Source: Epilithonimonas vandammei (GTDB lineage Bacteria > Bacteroidota > Bacteroidia > Flavobacteriales > Weeksellaceae). From it: a stretch of DNA of 64,000 nucleotides. A program made the translations under genes and the position numbers. Location of the stretch: assembly GCF_003860525.1 (NCBI RefSeq), contig NZ_CP034161.1:2914001-2978000 (forward strand), in the 5' to 3' direction. This document shows, piece after piece, positions 16,796 to 25,487 of this stretch (positions within the stretch are counted from its first letter, which is position 1; each line of letters begins with the position of its first letter). Below the pieces are notes generated by a model, which was not told the origin of the DNA, searched no databases, and was given only the letters and a program-made list of their open reading frames with translations.

Positions 16796-17674
16796 TTATT
16801 TGTTGTTTATGATTTCTTGTACGCTGCCACAGGTAAGCATTTTAGAGCCATAATATGGATTCTTAATCGCTTCTTCCTTGCTCAGCCAATTTGCTCCTTT
16901 CCCGTTATTATACATCGGGCAATGCTGATAATATACAGGGATCTCCTGCTTTGATGCCTTAGCCAACTCATACATATTCTTAGAAAGCAAAGCGAATGCT
17001 TCCTTTTGTTGTGCAACATTTTTAGAAGCAGCAATCTTTTCGGTATTTGAAGTCAAGTCTTTCATTACTTTCATCCAAACGGTATGCTCTTCGGTAGAAA
17101 GTTTTACCATTTCTATCGCTTTGATGGCTTTCACCAATTCGGCAGCTTTTGTGGATGAATTGCCTGCATCAGTTTTTACCAAAGCATCTTTCACTGAAAA
17201 ATAATTATCAAAAATAGTTTTCAATTGTGGTGCATTTTGGGCATCGGCAGTTTTTGTTGTTGCCATTTCGTTATGATTTGCGTGTTCGTTTTTCATATCC
17301 ATACCTGCATCATTAGATTTTGCGACCGGTTTTAATTCCCTGCTGTATTGACAACATCCTGAAAGTTTAGCATACACATCATCCGGAGCTAAAAACTTTT
17401 CGCTGTCATAGCCTGCCAAAGCAATACGTTTCAATATTTCATCCTGATTGGTCTTACCGCTGTCATAAGTGAGTTTAGCTATTTTTGTGTCTTCATTCCA
17501 TTCTACACTGGCTACCTTATTCACATTGCCTGCTTTTTCGATAGTGGCTTTACACATACCGCAATTGCCGTAAATTTTCACGGTTTCTGTTTTCGCATTC
17601 TTGAGTTGTGCGAAACTGTTTATTAATGATAGTAATACGGCGATTACCACCATTATTTTTGATAATGATTTCAT
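16796..17674 (-). CDS. HMA-domain and DUF3347 copper-binding protein
   Basis: I chose the ATG at 17674, giving 292 residues and a clean signal peptide (KSLSKIMVVIAVLLSLINSFA); the longer frame lacks a proper signal. An HMA metal-binding domain follows, with the CxxC pair at 38 and 41 (GNCGMCKATIEKAG), then a His/Met-rich linker and a DUF3347 domain ending in YYQHCPMYNNGKGANW and NPYYGSKMLTCGSV. It is probably a periplasmic copper chaperone that passes Cu(I) to the oxidase or the efflux system. The HMA domain and DUF3347 together support copper as the substrate of this cluster. Confidence 0.87.
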   Translation of the reverse strand: MKSLSKIMVVIAVLLSLINSFAQLKNAKTETVKIYGNCGMCKATIEKAGNVNKVASVEWNEDTKIAKLTYDSGKTNQDEILKRIALAGYDSEKFLAPDDVYAKLSGCCQYSRELKPVAKSNDAGMDMKNEHANHNEMATTKTADAQNAPQLKTIFDNYFSVKDALVKTDAGNSSTKAAELVKAIKAIEMVKLSTEEHTVWMKVMKDLTSNTEKIAASKNVAQQKEAFALLSKNMYELAKASKQEIPVYYQHCPMYNNGKGANWLSKEEAIKNPYYGSKMLTCGSVQEIINNK

Positions 17675-17769
17675 TTTGAAAATTTTTAATTTAATAAGAA
17701 ATACAAAAGGGGTGCGAAAACCGGATTTGGTTTTCGACAAGACATAACTTTGGCTGTAAAGCCTCCGTT

Positions 17770-18161
17770 TTAGCCTATTTTAGGTGGTTGCCAAATGGAT
17801 GAGTAACCTAAAGAATAGTTGACTTGTTCAAACCCGAATTTTTGCTTTTTGTTTTCAGCAAAAGGGTCTGTTATATTTAAATCAAATGGTATTAGTAAGC
17901 TGACAAAAGATGAAGTAGTACTGCATCTGCAAGAGCTGTGTTTACAATTGCCATCGCAGTTGTTACCATCGTCACATTTTTTATCTGACTTGTACTTGCA
18001 ACTGTCTTTGTAGTGCAATTTTTCAGATTTTTCTTTTGAGCAGGATTTTTTTCAGTGCTTGTTGATTTTTTGGAACAGGCATAGCTTTGAAAGGGTATCA
18101 AAAAGAAACCCAAACAAAATAGTGTTATCACACTCGTATATATTCTTAAATTTTTCAACAT
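17770..18161 (-). pseudogene. small Cys-rich exported protein (DUF6660-like), frameshifted
   Basis: Two frames join across an A7 tract near 18046-18052. The first gives a signal peptide (KNLRIYTSVITLFCLGFFLIP) and ACSKKSTSTEK; the second gives a Cys-rich metal-binding-like run (DSCKYKSDKKCDDGNNC, CDGNCKHSSCRC) and ends in SIWQPPKIG. One extra A restores a single protein of about 130 residues. The C-terminal IWQPPKI is shared with the intact protein at 38735-39064, so both are members of one family that accompanies metal-efflux genes. It lies at the head of the copper group. Confidence 0.7.
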
Positions 18162-18365
18162 AACAAATTTACAAATAAAAATATATTTTCAACAGCTTAG
18201 CTATATATATTTCAACTTCTTAGTAAAATTTCACCCAATGCTCTTGATTAAAAATTTAAATTATCCAATAAAAAATTGAAACTCTCATACTTAAATTCCT
18301 CACCTATTATTTCATTTTATCTTTTATATATAAGATATTTTTGCGTAAAAAATATCTCCCAAAAA

Positions 18366-19586
18366 TTAAAAATAGGTAGAAATTCCGAAACTGAAGCCTG
18401 TCGTGGTTGATGAAGGATTTGCAAAAACATCTTTTTGTTTCTGAAATCTGTAATTAATTCTAAAAACAGTCTGTGCATTTGGTCTTAAACTAATTGCAGG
18501 CATTACACTCCATAGGTCATCTCCAATTTTGCTGTTATTTTCTCTAAAGTGGCCTACATTCCAATCTATATATTCAAAACGGCAAGCAACATTAACAACA
18601 GCTTTTTCCCAACTTAGAATTTTTCTTTTAACTACGGGTTGCACAATATCAATAAATCCTCCATATTGTCTATCCCCATATTGCTGTGTATAAGTTTCAG
18701 GAACATCTACTTTTACCCATGCCCATTCCGCAGTAATAAAAGTTCCCAAATTTGGAAGTGTATTATTATAATCCAATGCAAATACCCTTACACTTCTTTT
18801 ATCATCGATCTGGAGACCATCATCCTGAAATTTATTATAAATACCTCCCATATAAGAAACTCCAATCTCTCCTGCTTTTTTATGTCTTGTAGCAATTTTG
18901 GCGGTTAAAAGAGGGATGCCACTGTTGATTTCTTCAAAACGTTCCGGATTACTTTTGGCAGCGGGCAAATAAGTTTTGTTCTGACTATTATCAATAATTG
19001 AATTATCAAAATTTCCGGAAAGATAGGCTTCATAGCCAATCATCCAATCTGCTTTATACATTTTTCCATATAACCCAAAGCCGGCGTTGCTAAATGTTGC
19101 AGGCAACATTTGTGTTGCTGATATAGGACGATCAGTAAATTCCCATTTCGGACCATCATGATTTTGGTTGAAAGCCCCAATTGGATTCATGATAATTCCT
19201 CCTCGCAAATTAAGCAGGGGATTGAGCTCCACATCAATGGCAGCAAATTCAATATTAATCTCTTTACCACCTTCTTCCCATTCTAGTTCACTAAGAAATT
19301 TTATTTTGGACGAAATTGAAGAAGATACGAAAAGTGTCATTCTTCGTAATTGAAATTGATGTCCTTCTGATACGCCGTCGGTACTGATGTGCTGCCAGTT
19401 GACTTCTGCATAGCCTCCGATAGAGACAGGTACTTTTCCTAGGCCTAAGAAAGGGCGTGTGTAGACAGCATCCATATTTAAAGATTGGGCGCTGTCTGCA
19501 GGAATTCTTTTTAATAGCTCAGTATCGACCTGTGCTATGGTTGTTTGAAATATTAAAAATACAGTAAGGTAGAGGATTTTTTTCAT
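18366..19586 (-). CDS. porin of the OprO/OprP family
   Basis: This 406-residue outer-membrane protein has a signal peptide (KKILYLTVFLIFQTTIAQ) and a phosphate-selective-porin-type barrel, including KVPVSIGGYAEVNWQH, FQLRRMTLFVSSSISSKIKF and a C-terminus ending in Phe (FSFGISTYF). Its start overlaps the stop of the Rieske gene by 4 bases, so the two are translationally coupled and the porin probably serves the same exported redox system. The substrate (anion or small solute) cannot be told from sequence. Confidence 0.85.
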   Translation of the reverse strand: MKKILYLTVFLIFQTTIAQVDTELLKRIPADSAQSLNMDAVYTRPFLGLGKVPVSIGGYAEVNWQHISTDGVSEGHQFQLRRMTLFVSSSISSKIKFLSELEWEEGGKEINIEFAAIDVELNPLLNLRGGIIMNPIGAFNQNHDGPKWEFTDRPISATQMLPATFSNAGFGLYGKMYKADWMIGYEAYLSGNFDNSIIDNSQNKTYLPAAKSNPERFEEINSGIPLLTAKIATRHKKAGEIGVSYMGGIYNKFQDDGLQIDDKRSVRVFALDYNNTLPNLGTFITAEWAWVKVDVPETYTQQYGDRQYGGFIDIVQPVVKRKILSWEKAVVNVACRFEYIDWNVGHFRENNSKIGDDLWSVMPAISLRPNAQTVFRINYRFQKQKDVFANPSSTTTGFSFGISTYF

Positions 19587-20029
19587 ACGGGTTTCTTTAA
19601 AGAAATTTTCAAAAAATCGAATTCTATGTACACCGGAAATTTTCTTAGTGCCCTATCAGCAGGGCCATTTTGTACATGCCCTTTATTGGTAAATTCGCTA
19701 CCGTGTGCAGGACATTGGAGCTTGTCTCCAAACACTTGTAATTGGCTTCCCTGATGGCTACATTGCATCCATAGTGCCTCATATTCGGTTTCTGAAAAAC
19801 GAAATACGCAGATAGGATATTTCAGGATATCATTTTGAATGATGACATAAGAACGTTTTTTATCTGGATATTTTGCTTCCACAAAATCTACCAAAGGCAA
19901 TATAATGTAATCTTCTTCAATTGTTCCAGCAACTATTTTATTGCTTATACACCCTGAAAGAACGATAGGAAGTGCAGTAAGCCCCAAACAGGCAAAACCA
20001 CATTTTTTTATAAATTCAAGTCTGTCCAC
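19583..20029 (-). CDS. Rieske [2Fe-2S] protein
   Basis: This is a 148-residue exported iron-sulfur protein. The Rieske motifs are CSHQG and CPAHG, 14 residues apart, giving the two Cys and two His cluster ligands. The N-terminus (DRLEFIKKCGFACLGLTALPIVLSGC) resembles a lipoprotein signal with lipobox LSGC. It lies between a di-haem protein gene (2 bases away) and the porin (overlapping), so electrons probably pass between the Rieske centre and the cytochrome. The partner reaction is unknown. Confidence 0.9.
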   Translation of the reverse strand: MDRLEFIKKCGFACLGLTALPIVLSGCISNKIVAGTIEEDYIILPLVDFVEAKYPDKKRSYVIIQNDILKYPICVFRFSETEYEALWMQCSHQGSQLQVFGDKLQCPAHGSEFTNKGHVQNGPADRALRKFPVYIEFDFLKISLKKPV

Positions 20030-20031
20030 TT

Positions 20032-21261
20032 TTATAATGATTTTAAAAATTTAATAATAGCTTCTTTCTCCTGAGATAATAACTGCATGTATTTATTTTT
20101 GCTATTTGTAGCTTCTCCACCATGCAGTTGTATAGCTTCCTCTATACTTTTTGCTCTACCATCATGCATTAAGAAATATTGCCCCCCTTGTGATTTTGGT
20201 GATAAACCCAGTCCCCACAATGCAGGAGTACGCCATTCATAGGTCTTTGCAGATCCTTCTGTATATCCATCATCCAAAGCATTGCCCATATCATGAAGCA
20301 ATAGATCTGTGTATGGGTAAAACTTTTTATTTGATAATGCTGAAATTGAAGATGATGAAGTTTTTAATTCCGGGACATGGCATTTAATGCAACTTATTTG
20401 GGTAAATAGAGCCTGCCCCTGCTTAACACTATTGTTTTCTGGATCTCGTTGAATCGGCGTTTTTAATGTACGCAGATAAAATACGACATCTGCAATGGTT
20501 TTGTCAGAGACCTCTGGGTCAATGTTCATTCCTGAATAAACATCTTGAGGATTAAATGTTGAAGCAATGCCCATATCTTGATTATAGGCATTAACAGTCT
20601 GTTGAAGTAAGCTGTATGTGGATGCTTTTTTACCAAATCGTCCAATATACTTTCCTTCTTTTGGGATAGCAAAGGGGAATGGCGCTTGATACCCTGGAAG
20701 CACTATGTAATTTGGAACTCCTGAAATCCCATCATTATCTGCATCAAAAGGATCAGCCATTGCCAAGATATCTGTATCGGATACCAATTCAATAAAACCC
20801 AATCCTGTATTTGCAGGCGGAGTAAATTTGGAAAATGTCGCTCCGAAAGGAATTGTCTCCGGAGTAAAACCCGGTATCGCTCTATTCTGTAATTGGGGAC
20901 CACCTAAATGTAAAAATAAATTACCTGTTTCGTCAACCTGCCCAAAACGAGTCAGCGTAGAAAAAGGTGTGCCCTTTCCGTCACCGGCATGACAACTGCC
21001 GCAACTTGTTGCTACAAATGTAGGCCCAAGCCCTTTTTCAACTGTGAAAATTTCATCATTAAAAGCTATATCTCCTTTTAAAAATTGCTGGTTTTCAGCA
21101 TAAGACAAACCCTCAATTGGACCATCTAGTAATTCACCTTCGTCTATTGCTTCCGGATGAAGGTTATCACAAGCCTGCACGATAATAAAAACAAGATAGC
21201 AAAGTACAAAAACAGATAAATATCTTTTACTCACGATTATTTTTTTTACAAATATAAACAA
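20032..21261 (-). CDS. di-haem oxidoreductase (DUF1111/DHOR family)
   Basis: This 409-residue c-type cytochrome has an N-terminal signal (RYLSVFVLCYLVFIIVQAC, lipobox-like). Haem motifs are CGSCH (in ATSCGSCHAGDGKG) and CIKCH (in QISCIKCHVPEL). Conserved DHOR stretches include LGGPQLQNRAIPGF, YIGRFGKKAS and RTPALWGLGLSPKSQGG. The family is loosely called thiol oxidoreductase or cytochrome-peroxidase-like, and its reaction is mostly undefined. It is first in the three-gene operon with the Rieske protein and porin. Confidence 0.88.
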   Translation of the reverse strand: MFIFVKKIIVSKRYLSVFVLCYLVFIIVQACDNLHPEAIDEGELLDGPIEGLSYAENQQFLKGDIAFNDEIFTVEKGLGPTFVATSCGSCHAGDGKGTPFSTLTRFGQVDETGNLFLHLGGPQLQNRAIPGFTPETIPFGATFSKFTPPANTGLGFIELVSDTDILAMADPFDADNDGISGVPNYIVLPGYQAPFPFAIPKEGKYIGRFGKKASTYSLLQQTVNAYNQDMGIASTFNPQDVYSGMNIDPEVSDKTIADVVFYLRTLKTPIQRDPENNSVKQGQALFTQISCIKCHVPELKTSSSSISALSNKKFYPYTDLLLHDMGNALDDGYTEGSAKTYEWRTPALWGLGLSPKSQGGQYFLMHDGRAKSIEEAIQLHGGEATNSKNKYMQLLSQEKEAIIKFLKSL

Positions 21262-21354
21262 ATTGTTAGACTAATCTAACAATTTGTTTATATTAATCTA
21301 ATTTTACTGTGATATTTAATCTGGATTTCGGTTTTTGAACTTTTATCTTATTTA

Positions 21355-22821
21355 GTCATTCCTTAAAAAGCTAATTTTTCATTTTGAAAATTATACTTGC
21401 CTAAGAAGATTTTGAGAACAACTTCGAGCCAAAAAAGAATTTGTTGTTTGATTTGGTTCAATCTCATCTTCAAATTGTATCCAATCCCTGCTAATAGGGC
21501 GTTATGAATATCTCCAGCCACTCCTTTAAGGAAGTTTAATCCTAAGGAGTGGTTTCTTTTTAAATGTGAAATACAGGGTTCTATTGCTGCTCTTGCACGG
21601 AATCTTAATCTTGCAACTTGCTGCCCATATCTTGTTTTTTCTTTTTTTGTGGGAAGCAGAATTAAGGTGCCTTCTACTTCTTTGATTCCTCTAAATCCTC
21701 GGTCTGTAGCTGCTTTCTTAGGTCTTGTTCCTCCGACTGATTTTCTTACCCGTTCACTTTGTGACAATGATTCTTCAAGAGTTTTACTATCGTGAGGGTT
21801 ACCGGAAAATCTTTTTACTGAGCTGATGATGCCTGTTTTCCTACCTCTTACTACCGCAACTTTGGTCCCAAACTCATAATTCTTTCCCGATTTTCCTTTC
21901 GCAATACAGGCAACCTGTGATTCATGCAAGCTGTAAATCTTGTCCTTGGTAGTTTTCTCCTGAGTAAGAGCTTTGAGGTAAATTGCAAATATTTCCCGAT
22001 AATCTTTCAAAACGCTTTCCGGAAGCTTTCTTTCCAATTCCCGAAGCAATCTTTTGCCGATTGTTCTGAGTTTTTTCCTTGCCATTCTAGCATTCTTCTG
22101 TCTTTTGGGATGGTGTCCAAAATAAGCAGACCGTAACAATTGTTTGCTTACTCTTTTGTAGCTTTGCCTTTGTACAACAGCTTCTTTTTCGGCTATTTTT
22201 ACACAATTATCTATTACTTTTTTTGCCAGCTTGGCATCCGTAGGAAAAGTGATATTCTTCTCCTGAACGGTAGTATCAATCTGAACTTCATCTTCTGTTT
22301 TGGCTTTTGGATGAAGAGAAACGCTTTGTCCCAAAAGAAATTCCAAACCCCTCTCCCCAATTCTCTTTCTGAAGTGTACAAAATTGCTCGGATCAAAGGG
22401 CTGTTCTGTTTGGAAAAAATCCTCACCTGTAAAATATTGCCAATAAGCATTCTCAATCCATCTTTCTACTACACTTTCATCACTTTCTTTAAACATTTCC
22501 TTGAGCAAAAGCATTCCTGCTATTTTGCGAACCGCAATAGAGGGTCTTCCTTCTTTTGAAAATAAACCCTCGAACTCAGCTTCTATTTTATCCCAAGAAA
22601 TCTCATGCGCTAATTTTACAAGTGGATGATCCATATTAATAAGCTCGGTAAGTCTGGTCTTGAATAAATTTTGCTGTAAATCCTGTTTTATTTTTCCTAA
22701 CATTTTGCCACTTTTTATACCCTAAAAATACGATTTTCTGCAATTTTATACAACATTTTTAAGCGAAATTTGATAATAAAATATTGAATATCAAATCGTT
22801 GTATTTATTTTAAGGAATGAC
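21355..22821 (-). mobile_element. IS5-family insertion sequence with target duplication
   Basis: The 1467-bp element has matching inverted ends: GTCATTCCTTAAAA at 21355 and its reverse complement ending at 22821. A 6-base direct repeat TATTTA flanks it (21349-21354 and 22822-22827). The transposase is intact. This is the cleanest insertion in the window and lies between the di-haem operon and the nuclease gene without breaking either. Confidence 0.88.
21363..22703 (-). CDS. IS5-family transposase
   Basis: The protein has 446 residues. The N-terminal DUF772-like region (HPLVKLAHEISWDKIEAEFE, GRPSIAVRKIAGMLLLKEMF) is followed by a DDE core with Asp in DEVQIDTTVQEKNITFPTD, Asp in KKAATDRGFRGIKEVEG and Glu in RARAAIEPCISHLKRNHSLG. 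It fills the IS almost end to end and has no interruption. Confidence 0.94.
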   Translation of the reverse strand: MLGKIKQDLQQNLFKTRLTELINMDHPLVKLAHEISWDKIEAEFEGLFSKEGRPSIAVRKIAGMLLLKEMFKESDESVVERWIENAYWQYFTGEDFFQTEQPFDPSNFVHFRKRIGERGLEFLLGQSVSLHPKAKTEDEVQIDTTVQEKNITFPTDAKLAKKVIDNCVKIAEKEAVVQRQSYKRVSKQLLRSAYFGHHPKRQKNARMARKKLRTIGKRLLRELERKLPESVLKDYREIFAIYLKALTQEKTTKDKIYSLHESQVACIAKGKSGKNYEFGTKVAVVRGRKTGIISSVKRFSGNPHDSKTLEESLSQSERVRKSVGGTRPKKAATDRGFRGIKEVEGTLILLPTKKEKTRYGQQVARLRFRARAAIEPCISHLKRNHSLGLNFLKGVAGDIHNALLAGIGYNLKMRLNQIKQQILFWLEVVLKIFLGKYNFQNEKLAF

Positions 22822-23105
22822 TATTTAACACAGAGTCATATTCCAAAAATTTTAAAAGAGTTCTACTCAGAGTAATCGTAATAGAAGATTTTTATAGTGT
22901 AAGAAACGGAGGTATAATTCTGTCCAAACTTTTTTTGGCGACGCATACAATTAATTACTAGATTAAAAAAGCAAAGAGGCTGTCCGAAAAGTTTGGACAG
23001 CCTCAATTTTTGCTGGTTTTATTTGTGCCCCAATACAGGAGGAGTATATGAATATTTGATTCTCAGAAGGTTTATCTGACTTTTAGGACACTTCCTTTTG
23101 CTTTT
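22822..23105. other. intergenic region with strong hairpin (22976-23011)
   Basis: After the IS5 target repeat there is no gene. The arms GAGGCTGTCC (22976-22985) and GGACAGCCTC (22995-23004) pair perfectly around 9 bases and are followed by AATTTTT, a rho-independent terminator shape for plus-strand transcription. GAGGCTGTCC is also a common terminal sequence of IS elements, and CTGTCCAAACTTTTTTT occurs about 60 bases upstream, so this may be an IS remnant. Confidence 0.6.
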
Positions 23106-24185
23106 TTAATCTTCTATAATAAATTTTGTATTGCTATTATCTAATTTAAGAAAATAAACTCCTTTTGGTAGATTTTTCAAATTAACTGTATTCCCATTCT
23201 CAAATGGTTTTTCAATTGTTTGAACATTTTGTCCAGCAGAATTAATAATTAATGCAATTTTAAATTTTTTCAAATCTTTTTCGCCAGTTACTCTTAAGAC
23301 ATTTCCTCTAACTGGATTTGGAACAATGGTTAGATTTTTAGATATTGATGAAACATCATCTACACCCATATAAGCTCCCCAAATCAGCGCAACAAATTCA
23401 GGGCGGTCTATATATGGATTCCTATTTCCCTGATATGTGAAAGCTGCATTATTTCGTGCTATTTCAAAAGCTGAGACTGGATCTCCATCATTCCACGCAA
23501 GTAATTGTTTGAGTTCCCAAGTTTGAAGACCTGGAAATGCCACAGAGCCTAAAATGTTTCCATTGCTGAAACCAGAAAGTTGTGTTTCATATCTTGTTAC
23601 AAAATATAAAATCATTCTTGCAATATCTCCCTTAAATTCATCTATTGGTTCAAAAACAGTACCTGCGTAGCCTGCGGAAGCCGAACTTCCTAATTTTGAG
23701 CCATTTAATGAAGTAAAAGAAACCGTTCCTACTTTTCCAAATGGGTAATTTGATCGCATTCCGTTTACTTTGCCATCAGTTGGTGTCACAAAATGGACAT
23801 CAGATCTCATTGGTAAGTTTTGATTAAATAAGCTTTGTGGTACTACGTGCTCCCTGTTATAACAATCTCCTTCACTGCTGTAATTACCACACTGGTTAGA
23901 ACCGTGGTTATAGTTGTATGGATCTGATCCAAGTGGATTTTCTGAATACATATCCATTACAGTTCCGTCGTTTTCATAAAAATAATCTCGGTCTGTAGTT
24001 TGAAATGCATTTAATAATCCTGCATACCCTTTGTCTTGGTGCCCATTGGTAATTATTGTTTTAAGTTTTGATTTTAGGGTTGCTCCAGAAAGACCTGCTG
24101 TTCCGTCATAATAATTCGTTGGTGCTTGTGCAGAGATTGTACAAAATACAAAGCCCGTCAAAAGATTTAGTAATAATTTTTTCAT
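23106..24185 (-). CDS. secreted endonuclease I with T9SS sorting tail
   Basis: This 359-residue exported nuclease has a signal peptide (KKLLLNLLTGFVFCTISAQ), an endonuclease I (His-Me finger) domain with CYNREHVVPQSLFNQN, SDVHFVTPTDGKVNGMRSN and PIDEFKGDIARMILYF, and a C-terminal ~75-residue type IX secretion sorting domain (LTIVPNPVRGNVLRVTG ... PKGVYFLKL). It probably degrades extracellular DNA for nutrients or biofilm control. It is complete and sits alone on the island, an unusual cargo for a metal island. Confidence 0.9.
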   Translation of the reverse strand: MKKLLLNLLTGFVFCTISAQAPTNYYDGTAGLSGATLKSKLKTIITNGHQDKGYAGLLNAFQTTDRDYFYENDGTVMDMYSENPLGSDPYNYNHGSNQCGNYSSEGDCYNREHVVPQSLFNQNLPMRSDVHFVTPTDGKVNGMRSNYPFGKVGTVSFTSLNGSKLGSSASAGYAGTVFEPIDEFKGDIARMILYFVTRYETQLSGFSNGNILGSVAFPGLQTWELKQLLAWNDGDPVSAFEIARNNAAFTYQGNRNPYIDRPEFVALIWGAYMGVDDVSSISKNLTIVPNPVRGNVLRVTGEKDLKKFKIALIINSAGQNVQTIEKPFENGNTVNLKNLPKGVYFLKLDNSNTKFIIED

Positions 24186-24299
24186 GCTAATGTTAAAAAA
24201 TAAAAGGTTAATAAAAGTTGTTTGAATGAATTTTTGTTTGGAAAATATTGTTTGGAGAATACTTAAGTATTATTCAGAAAATGATACATTGTATTTTAA

Positions 24300-24494
24300 C
24301 TATTTAGAGTGTGTTTGATGGTTAGATGGTCTGGGATGAATTTTTGTATACTTAACACTAAATTTATAAGTCTGATGTATTATTAGCAAAAGAAAAAAAA
24401 GGGCACAACATATCAGATAAAAGATATCCTTTGAGGAAACCCTATGTTTACTATTACGTATTGCTTTTCTTTTTAATGTCCTTTTAAAACTCAT
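24300..24494 (-). CDS. small basic membrane protein
   Basis: This 64-residue frame starts 11 bases after the PAP2 stop on the same strand. It has a basic N-terminus (FKRTLKRKAIRNSKHR) and one membrane helix (IFYLICCALFFLLLIIH). I do not recognise a family. The spacing suggests it is co-transcribed with the PAP2 gene, but it could be a chance frame. Confidence 0.4.
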   Translation of the reverse strand: MSFKRTLKRKAIRNSKHRVSSKDIFYLICCALFFLLLIIHQTYKFSVKYTKIHPRPSNHQTHSK

Positions 24495-24504
24495 TATATT
24501 ACTT

Positions 24505-25314
24505 TTAAAAGGACAATTGATAGTTTAGCCCCATCATATTCGTTTTATCAAATTTTTGATAAAATGGCGAAATCATCGAAGCAGACTTACCCTTGCTGAT
24601 GTTAAACAAAGAATTGATTTTGGGATATAACCAATAAGCTAGTTCTGTTGACAATATCCCAACTCCAGCACCTGCAAATACATCAGTTACCCAATGTTTG
24701 TTATTGATTACCCGGTATACACTTGTAAAAACCGCAAATGAATATCCCGATATTCCAAGCCAGTAATTGGTGTCCTTATATTCACGGAATAAAAAGTGGG
24801 CAGTCGAAAAGGCAACAGCAGCATGTCCCGAAGGAAACGACATATTATTGGATTTATCAGGTCGCTCTTCTCCGATTAATTTCTTACTTGGAAGTACAAT
24901 AGCCGCTGTCAAAGCCTGGCTGGTTGCAAAAATAATTGTTCTTTCTTTAAAATTATGTTTACCCTTCATCCCTGCTAAATTCAAGGCATATACCATTGCA
25001 GCAGGGACGTACTGTGTATAATTATCCAGTTTTGAATTGGACAAATTATGTTCGTTCACTTCTCCCCTAACATCACGATCTATTTCTTTCATCTGAGGAA
25101 CAGCAAAACTGATGGCTCCGGCTGTAATCAAGCTTGCCGGGATAATTAATTTCTTGTAACTTAATTGATGATGTTTCAGATCAGATACCTCTAAAGAATC
25201 ATAGTAATCTACAGTATTTAACTTCAGACTGTCTTGTGCTGAGGCTAAACAACAAATCTGCATCAATATTATGAGCATATATTTTTTGAATAAATTTGTC
25301 ATGGGAATATGCAT
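24505..25314 (-). CDS. PAP2-family membrane-associated phosphatase
   Basis: This 269-residue protein has a signal-like N-terminus (YMLIILMQICCLASAQ) and all three PAP2 motifs: KKLIGEERPDKS, SFPSGHAAVAFS (catalytic His) and YRVINNKHWVTDVFAGAGVG. It would dephosphorylate a lipid or undecaprenyl-phosphate substrate at the periplasmic face. Two alternative starts (ATG at 25314 or at the fifth codon) do not change the mature protein. It lies between the nuclease and the metal ATPase with no clear functional tie to either. Confidence 0.88.
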   Translation of the reverse strand: MHIPMTNLFKKYMLIILMQICCLASAQDSLKLNTVDYYDSLEVSDLKHHQLSYKKLIIPASLITAGAISFAVPQMKEIDRDVRGEVNEHNLSNSKLDNYTQYVPAAMVYALNLAGMKGKHNFKERTIIFATSQALTAAIVLPSKKLIGEERPDKSNNMSFPSGHAAVAFSTAHFLFREYKDTNYWLGISGYSFAVFTSVYRVINNKHWVTDVFAGAGVGILSTELAYWLYPKINSLFNISKGKSASMISPFYQKFDKTNMMGLNYQLSF

Positions 25315-25487
25315 TTTGATTTAATTTCTGTAATTATTTCTGAACATAGTTTTTGCTGTTCCGATATAAAATCGGAATAAAAACAATAGAATTATATTGA
25401 TTTAAAGATTAGTTAGATATTGGAGGCTGGTTTAAAAACTTCATTTTATTTATTGAATTACAGTATTTAAAAAAATCTGAAAAGTAA

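Noticed and set aside
22140-22559. 139-codon frame opposite the IS5 transposase
   Set aside because: Antisense shadow of an intact transposase.
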